From the NCBI RefSeq assembly GCF_030812855.1, contig NZ_JAUSTK010000026.1, positions 1 to 64,000 of the forward strand: DNA of 64,000 nucleotides. The letters are read 5' to 3'. The notes under the pieces were generated by a model. It worked only from the letters and a program-made list of their open reading frames with translations, ran no database searches and was not told the origin of the DNA. Both the position numbers and the translations under genes were made by a program. This document shows positions 18,083 to 25,350 of the stretch, one piece after another. Numbering within the stretch: the first letter of the stretch is position 1; the number at the start of each line of letters is the position of its first letter. This stretch comes from Paenibacillus wynnii (GTDB lineage Bacteria; Bacillota; Bacilli; Paenibacillales; Paenibacillaceae).

Positions 18083-19612
18083 TCAATTTTGTGTGTTTGA
18101 TTCATAAACAACAGGGCACAATTTCCAGATATCGATTGAAATCAGATTGGCCTGATCCCCAGTTGCAAATACATCCATGTTAATGCTTGCTGGATCCGGA
18201 TAGATATTATTGGTTACTGCCGTACGGTAATCGTCCGTATATACCTCTATAACACATGTGTCAATAAAGATATGAAGCTTCAACGTTTTATCGTCCGATG
18301 TTTCCAGTTTGGTCGATTGAATGCCTTCACTCCACCCGTCAGAGTGATTGCGGTTAAAACGAAGCTCCTTCGATTGTAGATTATAGGAAAGAATCGTTTG
18401 CTGCGTTCCATCGGAAGAAGCTCTTAATACAAAGCCGATCTCTTCAGCCTTACTTCCCTCCAGTTGGAATTCCGCCTTGATCTCCATACAGTCACTGCCG
18501 ACATATTCGGGCAGTACAGCGGTTCCTCCTGGGGTAATGATTGTATTCTCTAAATGGTAATGCTCCCTCCTGAGCACTTCCAATTCCTCCACCGGTGTAA
18601 ATTTCAACCTTCCGTCGGCGTCCAGCTCCACGGTCCTTGGAGCGGACATGGCCCCACACCAATGGTTTTTCTCGGTTGGTCCGAAGTTTTTGAACCAAGG
18701 CATCCAATCCCATCCGTTTAGCCAAGCAATGATAATTCTTCTTCCTTTGCCGTCAAGAAACGATTGCGGTGCGTAATAATCGAAACCTGTATCGATATCC
18801 CCCATTTTATCCCAGGTAAATTTACCGCTTACATAATCCATGTCTCCAACGAGATAAATGGTTTTCCGGTCGCCCATCCCCATGGGCGAGAACATCAAGA
18901 CATAACGGTCACCGAGCTGGAAAAAATCAGGGCATTCCCACATCGTTCCCATGGTTCCGTCGCTTTCCGCCAATACTCCGACATATTCCCACTGACGCAA
19001 GTCCTGCGATTTGTACAGCAACGCTTTCCCGACGCCATCTTTCCCTGAACCGATGACCATATACCACATATCACCATGCCGCCATACTTTTGGATCCCGG
19101 AAATCGGCGGAGCCGTCTTCAGGAGGACCGGCTATAACCGGATTTCTGGCGAATTTCTCAAAAGTGATTCCATCTTCACTGAATGCCAGACACTGGGATT
19201 GAATGACTTTACCGTCCCGAATGATTGCTCCTGTGTATAGAAGCGTCAGAATACCGTTGTCATCCACCGCACTTCCAGAAAAACAGCCGCCCCGCTCGTC
19301 CAAATCATAGACTTCACTAGGTGCAAGCGCGATAGGCAAATGCTCCCAATGTACCAAGTCCTTACTTTTTGCATGCCCCCAATGCATGGCGCCCCATTTA
19401 GCCGCATATGGGTAATACTGATAAAACAGATGGTACTCTCCCTTATAGAAAATAAGTCCGTTGGGATCGTTAATCCAATAGGCCGGCGCCATAAAATGAT
19501 ACTTCATCCGAAGAATATCCTTGTTTACGGTATCTTTTATTTTTGTGATGGATTGCTCAGCTTTAAGCAAAGCATCACGGTGAGTAACCGATCCATTAGT
19601 ATGCGTCTCCAT
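18083..19612 (-). CDS. GH32 beta-fructosidase, intracellular
   Basis: This 509-residue glycoside hydrolase family 32 enzyme would release fructose from beta-fructosides such as sucrose, inulobiose or short fructans. The nucleophile is Asp49 in WINDPNG, the transition-state stabiliser Asp173 in FRDP, and the acid/base Glu226 in WECPD. The five-bladed propeller is followed by the usual beta-sandwich containing a VIEVYTDD segment. There is no signal peptide, so it probably acts on imported sugar. The start at 19612 has GGAGAG upstream; the frame extends to 19642 without a site. It is first in the operon with the GH91 gene and has a control region shared with the transporter operon. Confidence 0.9.
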   Translation of the reverse strand: METHTNGSVTHRDALLKAEQSITKIKDTVNKDILRMKYHFMAPAYWINDPNGLIFYKGEYHLFYQYYPYAAKWGAMHWGHAKSKDLVHWEHLPIALAPSEVYDLDERGGCFSGSAVDDNGILTLLYTGAIIRDGKVIQSQCLAFSEDGITFEKFARNPVIAGPPEDGSADFRDPKVWRHGDMWYMVIGSGKDGVGKALLYKSQDLRQWEYVGVLAESDGTMGTMWECPDFFQLGDRYVLMFSPMGMGDRKTIYLVGDMDYVSGKFTWDKMGDIDTGFDYYAPQSFLDGKGRRIIIAWLNGWDWMPWFKNFGPTEKNHWCGAMSAPRTVELDADGRLKFTPVEELEVLRREHYHLENTIITPGGTAVLPEYVGSDCMEIKAEFQLEGSKAEEIGFVLRASSDGTQQTILSYNLQSKELRFNRNHSDGWSEGIQSTKLETSDDKTLKLHIFIDTCVIEVYTDDYRTAVTNNIYPDPASINMDVFATGDQANLISIDIWKLCPVVYESNTQN

Positions 19613-19686
19613 TTGTTCACTCTCCTTATATCTGCTGCACACACTACAATCTATTTATCCAATATTGTCTATACACAGATGTTGTC

Positions 19687-19787
19687 TGGAGCACTTTGCT
19701 TGTGCTTTCCATGACTTCATTGTATATGACTAATAGTTAAAAGTCGTTGGTAAAGGTTTTTCAATACTTATCACATATTGCTTTTAT
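19687..19787 (-). promoter_or_regulatory. Control region of GH32-GH91 operon, copy 2 of twin module
   Basis: An inverted repeat (TGGAGCAC / GTGCTTTCCA, 19687-19711) is followed at fixed distance by TTCATTGTATAT, AGTTAAAAGTCGTTGG and AATACTTATCACATATTG. The same elements occur without a gap at 23261-23363 upstream of the transporter operon: the interval from the repeat's end to ATATTG is 64 bases in both. Read on the minus strand, a TATACAAT -10-like box precedes the inverted repeat, which would then overlap the transcript start like a repressor or CcpA-type site, while the distal box fits an AraC activator. These roles are inferred. Confidence 0.65.
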
Positions 19788-19828
19788 TCCCCTGCTTCAA
19801 TTGTCTATCCATTTGCCCAAATAAACCT

Positions 19829-19860
19829 AAAATGCCGGATTCCCTAGGAATCCGGCATTT
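19829..19860 (-). terminator. Terminator of the transporter operon
   Basis: Perfect 14-bp arms (AAATGCCGGATTCC and its complement) enclose a three-base loop, three bases after the stop of the second permease gene. It separates the transporter operon from the GH32-GH91 promoter. Confidence 0.85.
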
Positions 19861-19863
19861 CAC

Positions 19864-20706
19864 TCATTCTTTTACTGCTCCCATCGTCATGCCGCTTACA
19901 ATATACTTTTGAATCATTATGGAGAAAATCATAACAGGTAAACTGAAACAGACAGCCGCGGCCGTCATTGGCCCTAAGTCAAGATTATACGCTCCCAAAA
20001 ATTCGGAAAGTCCGACAGGCATGGTTTTGGCAGAAGTACTGGTCATCATCAATGACATCAAAAAATCGTTCCACGAAATCATATAACAAAAGATGGAGGT
20101 TGTTGCCAAGCCGGGTAGGGAAATAGGAAGAATGATCTTTATAAAAGCACCTAACCTACTGCAGCCATCCACACGTGCCGACTCATCCAGTTCTTTTGGC
20201 AATCCATCAAAAAATCCGATCATCATCCAAATAACGAATGGTATGTTAATGCTCGTATAAACAAGAATCAATGCAAATTTCGTATCGTAAAGACCTAACT
20301 GGTTTATAATTCCGTACATCGGAACAGCTACACTGATTAAAGGTACCATCCGCACGCCGAGGGTCAGCAATAAAAACATATTTCCCAAACGGGAGGAAAA
20401 CCGAGACAGACCATATGCGGCAAGCGATCCGAGAAATACACTTACCACTGTACTGGCAATTGCAGTAAAAAAGCTGTTGCCAAAATATTTTACTATCGGA
20501 AGAACATCAAACATCGTCCTATAATTTTCTAATGTAAAAACAGTAGGAAATAAGGTCGGGGTAGAAGAAATTACTTCTGCTGATTCTTTCAAAGAAGTCA
20601 TTATTAAATAAACATAAGGAAATAAGAAGGCAAGTACTAACAATCCCGTTAATAGTAGGATTACCATGGAACTTACCGTTAATCTTTGTTTGGTAAATGC
20701 AGTCAT
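19864..20706 (-). CDS. Carbohydrate ABC transporter permease, MalG type
   Basis: This 280-residue inner-membrane subunit has six hydrophobic segments and the binding-protein-dependent transport loop ELDESARVDGCSRLGAFIKI near residues 183-202, which contacts the ATPase (the EAA motif). With its partner upstream it would form the pore of a CUT1-type sugar importer. No ATPase gene lies in the operon; such systems in Bacillus share the general ATPase MsmX, so a shared ATPase is inferred. It is the last gene before a strong terminator. The substrate is probably a fructose oligomer or difructose anhydride, judged from neighbours only. Confidence 0.9.
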   Translation of the reverse strand: MTAFTKQRLTVSSMVILLLTGLLVLAFLFPYVYLIMTSLKESAEVISSTPTLFPTVFTLENYRTMFDVLPIVKYFGNSFFTAIASTVVSVFLGSLAAYGLSRFSSRLGNMFLLLTLGVRMVPLISVAVPMYGIINQLGLYDTKFALILVYTSINIPFVIWMMIGFFDGLPKELDESARVDGCSRLGAFIKIILPISLPGLATTSIFCYMISWNDFLMSLMMTSTSAKTMPVGLSEFLGAYNLDLGPMTAAAVCFSLPVMIFSIMIQKYIVSGMTMGAVKE

Positions 20707-20722
20707 TCGATAACCCCCTGTG

Positions 20723-21601
20723 TCATACTGCTTTTTTGTTCGGATTCCATAACCGCATCATGAAAAATCCGCAAATCGACATTAACGCGATCATAAATAA
20801 TATGGCAAGTGCACTGGAATAACCAACCTGATTATAACGAGCCATCGTGTTATAAATCATCGTGCTCAGAAGGGAAGAGGAGAAGTTAGGGCCTCCTTGG
20901 GTCAGAACCCAAATGATATCAAACGAGCGTGCTGCATCTATCATTCTGATCAGGACAGCGACAACCATAACCGGACGAAGACTAGGCAGTGTAATAAACC
21001 AGAAACGCTGACTCCTATTCGCTCCGTCAATATGCGCTGCTTCGTACAGACTTTGAGGAATACCCTGTATGCCAGCCAGCAGGACCAGCATCATAAAAGG
21101 CGTAGTTAGCCAGATATCTGCTATCATGCAGGACAGAAGCGCAAATCTTTCATCTGACAACCATAAGATGCTTTGAGGGCTATCAATGATACCCAGTTTG
21201 AAAAGAAAGGAATTAAGAATACCGAATTGATCGTTGAGCATAAACTTCCAAATTAAACCGCAAACAAGAGGTGCGATCATGAGTGGGCTTAAAAATAACG
21301 TACGCGCAAGATTACTGCCTTTGAAACCTGTACTTAACAGCAGCGCCAGGACTAATCCTAGAACGAGTTCAATGGTTACCGCTCCAATTACAAAAATGAC
21401 TGTGTTGTACAAGGATTGGTAAAAACGATCTGAGGTCAAAGCAGTCATGTAATTCTCTCCGCCAACAAATTTCGTACCGGTTTTGGAATCAAACAGACTG
21501 TCCCTTACTAAAAGAAACATGGGATATACGAAAAATAAAATCATGAAGACGGCAGCCGGTGAAAAGAACAACAGGGCTGTTCTCCGATCACTCTTGGTCA
21601 T
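20723..21601 (-). CDS. Carbohydrate ABC transporter permease, MalF/UgpA type
   Basis: This 292-residue membrane protein has six predicted helices starting with ALLFFSPAAVFMILFFVYP and carries the EAA loop SLYEAAHIDGANRSQRFWF near residues 195-213. It pairs with the downstream MalG-type permease, 16 bases away, to form the sugar channel. An AAGGATG site precedes the ATG. It lies between the binding protein gene and the second permease gene, the standard order of CUT1 sugar importers. Confidence 0.9.
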   Translation of the reverse strand: MTKSDRRTALLFFSPAAVFMILFFVYPMFLLVRDSLFDSKTGTKFVGGENYMTALTSDRFYQSLYNTVIFVIGAVTIELVLGLVLALLLSTGFKGSNLARTLFLSPLMIAPLVCGLIWKFMLNDQFGILNSFLFKLGIIDSPQSILWLSDERFALLSCMIADIWLTTPFMMLVLLAGIQGIPQSLYEAAHIDGANRSQRFWFITLPSLRPVMVVAVLIRMIDAARSFDIIWVLTQGGPNFSSSLLSTMIYNTMARYNQVGYSSALAILFMIALMSICGFFMMRLWNPNKKAV

Positions 21602-21677
21602 GGAGTCACATCCTTTTCATTTCGATTAAAGAAAACGGAGGAAAGGCGAGCCCCTCCTCCGCTCAACACATTAACTT

Positions 21678-23042
21678 TTACTGCCCTTGAATGTCATTAA
21701 TGATATTCGCTGCTTCGTCCAGTGCTTCTTGAGCCGTCTTTTTGCCCGACAAAGCTGCTTGTACAGCAGGAATCAGTGCTTCGCTTTCAATTTCGTTCCA
21801 GTGCTCAAGTACAGGGCGATTCTTTGTTTGCTTGGCAGCCAAAGTCTCTCCAAGTGAAAGCAGATGAGCGTATTCCGGTTTCTGTCCACTAGTCTCGAGG
21901 ATAGATTTACGAGCTGCTACACCAATTGCAGCTAAGTATTGGTCATTACGATCGTAAAGGAATTTAATGTAGTCTTTAGCGATATCTTTCTGATTGGAGG
22001 AGGCTGGGATCACTTGGTACCACGGACCAGGTACAACACCAACTCCAGCTTCTCCGCCGATCATCGGCGCAGACGCTACTTTTCCAGCTACTTTCGATTT
22101 GGCAGGATCGTTAGATGGAACGAAGAAATGTCCCCATTCCAGCATCATTGCCATCTTGCCATTCCAGAACAACTCGGCAATTTCGTCAGAGGCCATATTC
22201 AAAGCGCCTTCAGGTGCCGATTTGTCTTCTCTCAGAATCTTTGTGATGAAATCCAATGCATCTACGTATGGTTTTGTGTTTACATTTGCTTTACCGTCTT
22301 CACCGACAACAAGTCGATCTGCTCCGGCTTGCAAAGCATGATCCAACCAGCTCGCAACGGAATCGCCGTTATTTTTTCCTAATACACCTGTACCGTACAT
22401 ATCCATCTCGCCGTTATTCTCTGTATCGCGTGTGAAGAACTTAGCTACGTCACGATACTCCTGCCAGGTGGTAGGCACTTTCAGTTCATAGCCGTATTCT
22501 TTTTGGAAAGCTTCTTTTTCTTTCGCATCTTCAAAGAGGTCTTTTCGGTATAGCATGGTTTTGGAGTTGGTCCAAACTGGCATGCCGAGAATTTTGTCGT
22601 CTACTTTTGCGCCATCAATTAAGCTAGGATATAAGTCGTTTTTTACTTCGTCAGTAAATAGGTCATCCATTGGCTCTAAGCCACTCGCTAATGCAGGAAA
22701 CCACAGAATGTCGATTATCGCAGCATCGTAAGAACCCGTTTTTGCTTTTAATTCCGCGTTGAGCTTGTCAAAAACGCCGATATAAGGAACAGCCTCTATC
22801 TTAACTTCGTACCCAGTTTCAGTCTTGAATTCTTCTGCTGTAGCTGTGGCCACTTTAAAAGCGGGGCTTCCACCTTCCACGAGCACAGTAAGGGACTTGT
22901 TCTTTTGCTTATCCGCAGAGCCTTCTTTGTTTCCTGCCGTATTGCTTACTTTTTCATTTCCGCCTGTACATCCCGACAATACTGTTATTATCAGCATCAT
23001 GATAACTAAAGCAACCAAACCCATTTTTTTCTGATAAGTCAT
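21678..23042 (-). CDS. Sugar-binding lipoprotein of the ABC importer
   Basis: This extracellular solute-binding protein of 454 residues is anchored by a lipobox, TVLSGC with Cys25, after a short hydrophobic signal. The mature part (SLTVLVEGGSPAFKVA, then GSYDAAIIDILWFP) has the two-lobe pattern of family 1 sugar-binding proteins. It delivers the sugar to the two permeases that follow. The start at 23042 (MTYQKKMGL) is preferred because GGGGG lies a proper distance upstream; an ATG nine bases earlier overlaps that site. Transcription would come from the control region at 23261-23363, shared in sequence with the GH32 operon. Confidence 0.9.
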   Translation of the reverse strand: MTYQKKMGLVALVIMMLIITVLSGCTGGNEKVSNTAGNKEGSADKQKNKSLTVLVEGGSPAFKVATATAEEFKTETGYEVKIEAVPYIGVFDKLNAELKAKTGSYDAAIIDILWFPALASGLEPMDDLFTDEVKNDLYPSLIDGAKVDDKILGMPVWTNSKTMLYRKDLFEDAKEKEAFQKEYGYELKVPTTWQEYRDVAKFFTRDTENNGEMDMYGTGVLGKNNGDSVASWLDHALQAGADRLVVGEDGKANVNTKPYVDALDFITKILREDKSAPEGALNMASDEIAELFWNGKMAMMLEWGHFFVPSNDPAKSKVAGKVASAPMIGGEAGVGVVPGPWYQVIPASSNQKDIAKDYIKFLYDRNDQYLAAIGVAARKSILETSGQKPEYAHLLSLGETLAAKQTKNRPVLEHWNEIESEALIPAVQAALSGKKTAQEALDEAANIINDIQGQ

Positions 23043-23260
23043 ACCTAACATCCCCCTTTATATTTTGTAATCGATTACGCAACCCATGTCCGGCCATCTT
23101 CGAGGCAATCAGTTTTCAATATTCAGCACACAACCTGATCATTGGCAATCCACCCAGCGGAAACATTCATTGTTTTTTCCTCCTATAATATTCATGCCTT
23201 TCCCATCCTCTCCTTATACAATACAACAAGTTGTTCTGTATTGTTAAGTATTGATGATGT

Positions 23261-23363
23261 TGGAAGCGCTTAACGGTAGCGCTTTCCACGAATTCATTGT
23301 ATATTAGTATAAATTAAAAGTCATTGGCAATAATTTTTTAATACTTATCATATATTGCTTTTT
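23261..23363. promoter_or_regulatory. Control region of transporter operon and AraC gene, copy 1
   Basis: The region lies between the divergent binding-protein and AraC genes. It starts with a near-perfect inverted repeat, TGGAAGCGCT and AGCGCTTTCCA separated by seven bases (23261-23288), followed by TTCATTGTATAT, AAATTAAAAGTCATTGG and AATACTTATCATATATTG. The layout equals that of 19687-19787. AGCGCT cores are typical of LacI-family and CcpA sites, but the match to the standard cre consensus is only partial. AraC binding at the distal box is inferred. Confidence 0.65.
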
Positions 23364-23391
23364 ATTTATTTTTCTCTCGGAGGTGACCCGA

Positions 23392-24261
23392 ATGTTATTT
23401 CAAAATCTTTCTCCATATATTCGTGTGGCAATGGACAGTAGAGTTCCGTCACAATGGCACTTGCCAGAACGAGTTCTATTTGATTACGAGCTTCTTTATG
23501 TAAAAGAAGGAAGGTTAAAAGTAACCATCGAAAATCAAACTTATGAAGGAGAACCTGGGGATTTATTTTTATTTCGACCGAAACAACCGCATTCCATTAT
23601 GAAAATAGGTACCGGAATGTTGCGGCAACCACATTTGCATTTTGATTTGATATTTAAGGAAGACAGTCCTGATGTGAAAATTTCTTTTAAACCGTTGGAG
23701 GAGATTTCTGAGGAGGAAATGATGTGGTTCCGCGAAGACGTCTTGGATAGTAATTCGCTTAAGATTGCGAGCCACCTGAGGCTTCGAAATCCTGCTATTA
23801 TCGAGAATATGCTATTTGAAATTATTAATGAATTCCAAATGAAGCTGCCTTATTACGAGACCAATGTGAAAGGTATGTTCATTCAACTGTTTATCCATCT
23901 CCTTCGCGAGAATTATTGGAACCAGAATCCTCATCTGGTTACCAACATGGATGAATTGGTTAAAATTCGCAACTACCTGAAACATCATATCGATCAAAAG
24001 GTGACAGTGGACGAGCTCGTTCACATCTCAGGAATAAGCAAGTTTTATTTAATTCATTTGTTTAAAAAAACATTCGGTATGAGTCCGATACAATATCACC
24101 AGATGTTACGAATTGAAAAAGCGAAAGAGATCATTCAGTTCACTACGGAATCATTGACTGTAATTGCCGAAAAATTTGGATACTCCGATATCCAGTCATT
24201 CAGCAAAGCTTTTAAGAAAATAGACGGTGTCAAACCATCTTTCTACCGCAAATATAAATAA
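23392..24261 (+). CDS. AraC-family transcription regulator
   Basis: This 289-residue regulator has an N-terminal cupin sugar-sensing part (HLPERVLFDYELLYVKEGRL, then GEPGDLFLFRPKQPHSI) and a C-terminal pair of helix-turn-helix units: VDELVHISGISKFYLIHLFKK near 203-223 and LTVIAEKFGYSDIQSFSKAF near 251-270. It is divergent from the importer operon and most likely activates it and the GH32-GH91 operon through the twin control regions. The start at 23392 has GGAGGTGA five bases upstream; a GTG nine bases earlier falls inside that site. Confidence 0.9.
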   Translation: MLFQNLSPYIRVAMDSRVPSQWHLPERVLFDYELLYVKEGRLKVTIENQTYEGEPGDLFLFRPKQPHSIMKIGTGMLRQPHLHFDLIFKEDSPDVKISFKPLEEISEEEMMWFREDVLDSNSLKIASHLRLRNPAIIENMLFEIINEFQMKLPYYETNVKGMFIQLFIHLLRENYWNQNPHLVTNMDELVKIRNYLKHHIDQKVTVDELVHISGISKFYLIHLFKKTFGMSPIQYHQMLRIEKAKEIIQFTTESLTVIAEKFGYSDIQSFSKAFKKIDGVKPSFYRKYK

Positions 24262-24268
24262 AAAAAAC

Positions 24269-24291
24269 CGTCAGGGAATTTCAACCTGACG
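24269..24291. terminator. Hairpin after the AraC gene
   Basis: Seven-base arms CGTCAGG / CCTGACG with a nine-base loop follow the AraC stop codon. The T-run lies on the minus strand, so the hairpin terminates best in that direction; on the plus strand it may only protect the 3' end. Confidence 0.6.
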
Positions 24292-24309
24292 ATTTATCGA
24301 TTAATTTAA

Positions 24310-24656
24310 CCCGCTTTAGCAGCCTGGATGATCTACGCTGCCGTTTCCGGACGGCAGATCAGGCTGCTCCCCTTCCCATTCTCTTCCACATTCACTACAG
24401 GACAACCCATATTATTATCGATGCCTTTGAATCCATCTTTCGCCATACCGATGCTCATTTGACGAAAGTATTCCGGCTTATCTCCCCAGATATAAGCTAC
24501 AACACGCTGTTCATCCTCTGTAAAAGCCAAATGCCCGCGCACAGCATGATGCCCCTCCGGGTGAAATAACTTTCTGTATTTGCAAACTCCGTAAAAAACA
24601 CATCCGGTCTGCCCGCTTCATTTACGACCGGAAAACAACATCCGTCACATCTTCCA
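24310..24656 (-). pseudogene. Decayed partial copy of dus
   Basis: This segment aligns with dus positions 16139-16490, in the same orientation, at an estimated 85-90 percent identity. It encodes the part from about residue 20 to 135 ([18 protein letters not shown] is readable, as is MGCPVVNV). A one-base deletion near the HHPEGH equivalent and a four-base deletion near the N-terminal side shift the frame, and both gene ends are missing. It forms a direct repeat with intact dus, with the GH91/transport locus between them. That suggests a duplication or insertion event in which one copy decayed. Confidence 0.9.
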
Positions 24657-24744
24657 ATCAAAACTAAGAGTGACCTGACTCACTATTCAGTTAGTAATCC
24701 CAGGTTATACTTACACAACATTTATTGAAGTGGAGGGGTACCCA

Positions 24745-25101
24745 ATGAAAAGAAATGATCTACCTCTTGTCTATTCATGTTCCGGATGTTCCTCGGCAGC
24801 GCAGACCGCTAACATGATTGCTATTAAAATGGATCGAGAAAGAATAGCTGAAATGTCCTGCATCGCTGGAGTCGGTGGTGATGTCAAACCGCTTGTCAAA
24901 ACAGCAAAGTCGGGACGGGACATCATCGCCATTGACGGTTGTCCCTTGTCCTGCTGCAAGAGCTGTTTAGCTAGGCATGGCGTTGAACCTAAGCATCATT
25001 TTGATTTATCGGACTTTGACGTACCCAAACGTATAGGAGAAGATCCTAACCCCCATCATTTCCTGAGCGCATATCATCAAATTCTTGAACGAATGGATTA
25101 A
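24745..25101 (+). CDS. DGC-domain putative zinc-binding protein
   Basis: This 118-residue protein is rich in cysteine: YSCSGCSSAAQ at the start and IDGCPLSCCKSCL near residue 70. The DGCPLxCC signature is that of the DGC-domain family (PF08859), thought to bind zinc through the conserved cysteines; no precise function is known to me. The start at 24745 has GGAGGGG six bases upstream. A GTG at 24730 would extend the frame but places that site inside the gene. It is a single-gene unit with its own terminator, just beyond the dus remnant. Confidence 0.75.
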   Translation: MKRNDLPLVYSCSGCSSAAQTANMIAIKMDRERIAEMSCIAGVGGDVKPLVKTAKSGRDIIAIDGCPLSCCKSCLARHGVEPKHHFDLSDFDVPKRIGEDPNPHHFLSAYHQILERMD

Positions 25102-25166
25102 CGACAGAATCTCGATCATATTCTCCAAAATGAATCACATCTTATAATATAAAAGTTGTAGTACAA

Positions 25167-25208
25167 AAATAAGCAGACCTGTCCAAGTTTAGACAGATCT
25201 GCTTATTT
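25167..25208 (+). terminator. Terminator after the DGC-domain gene
   Basis: Seventeen-base arms beginning AAATAAGCAGA and ending TCTGCTTATTT, with one mismatch, enclose an eight-base loop. A/T runs on both sides suit both directions, so it also bounds the minus-strand rlmD region. Confidence 0.8.
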
Positions 25209-25218
25209 AATGTGAGGA

Positions 25219-25338
25219 TTAATTCAAGATATCCAAGAGCGTTTTCACTTGTGGATCAAATAGGCCCTTATTTTTACCATTGATAATACCAGCTTCTGCT
25301 GCAGCCTTAATTTCGTTCGTTGCATAGGAGCTTGCACT
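25219..25338 (-). pseudogene. Remnant of an S-layer homology domain
   Basis: An open frame of 39 codons without a start reads YATNEIKAAAEAGIINGKNK, then LFDPQVKTLLDI, and a stop. This resembles the second half of an SLH repeat (A-x-x-E-I-x-x-A-x-x-x-G-I-I-x-G). The rest of any S-layer protein is missing. It begins 12 bases after the rlmD stop and is best read as the leftover 3' end of a deleted gene. The match is short, so confidence is moderate. Confidence 0.5.
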
Positions 25339-25350
25339 TGATTATTTTGC

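Noticed and set aside
23261-23288. Standard cre (CcpA) site
   Set aside because: The AGCGCT core fits but several flanking positions deviate from the consensus; kept as an inverted-repeat operator of unknown protein.
16139-24656. Site-specific island insertion at dus
   Set aside because: No integrase gene is present and the duplicated part is internal, not the gene end, so a classical att-site model is not supported.
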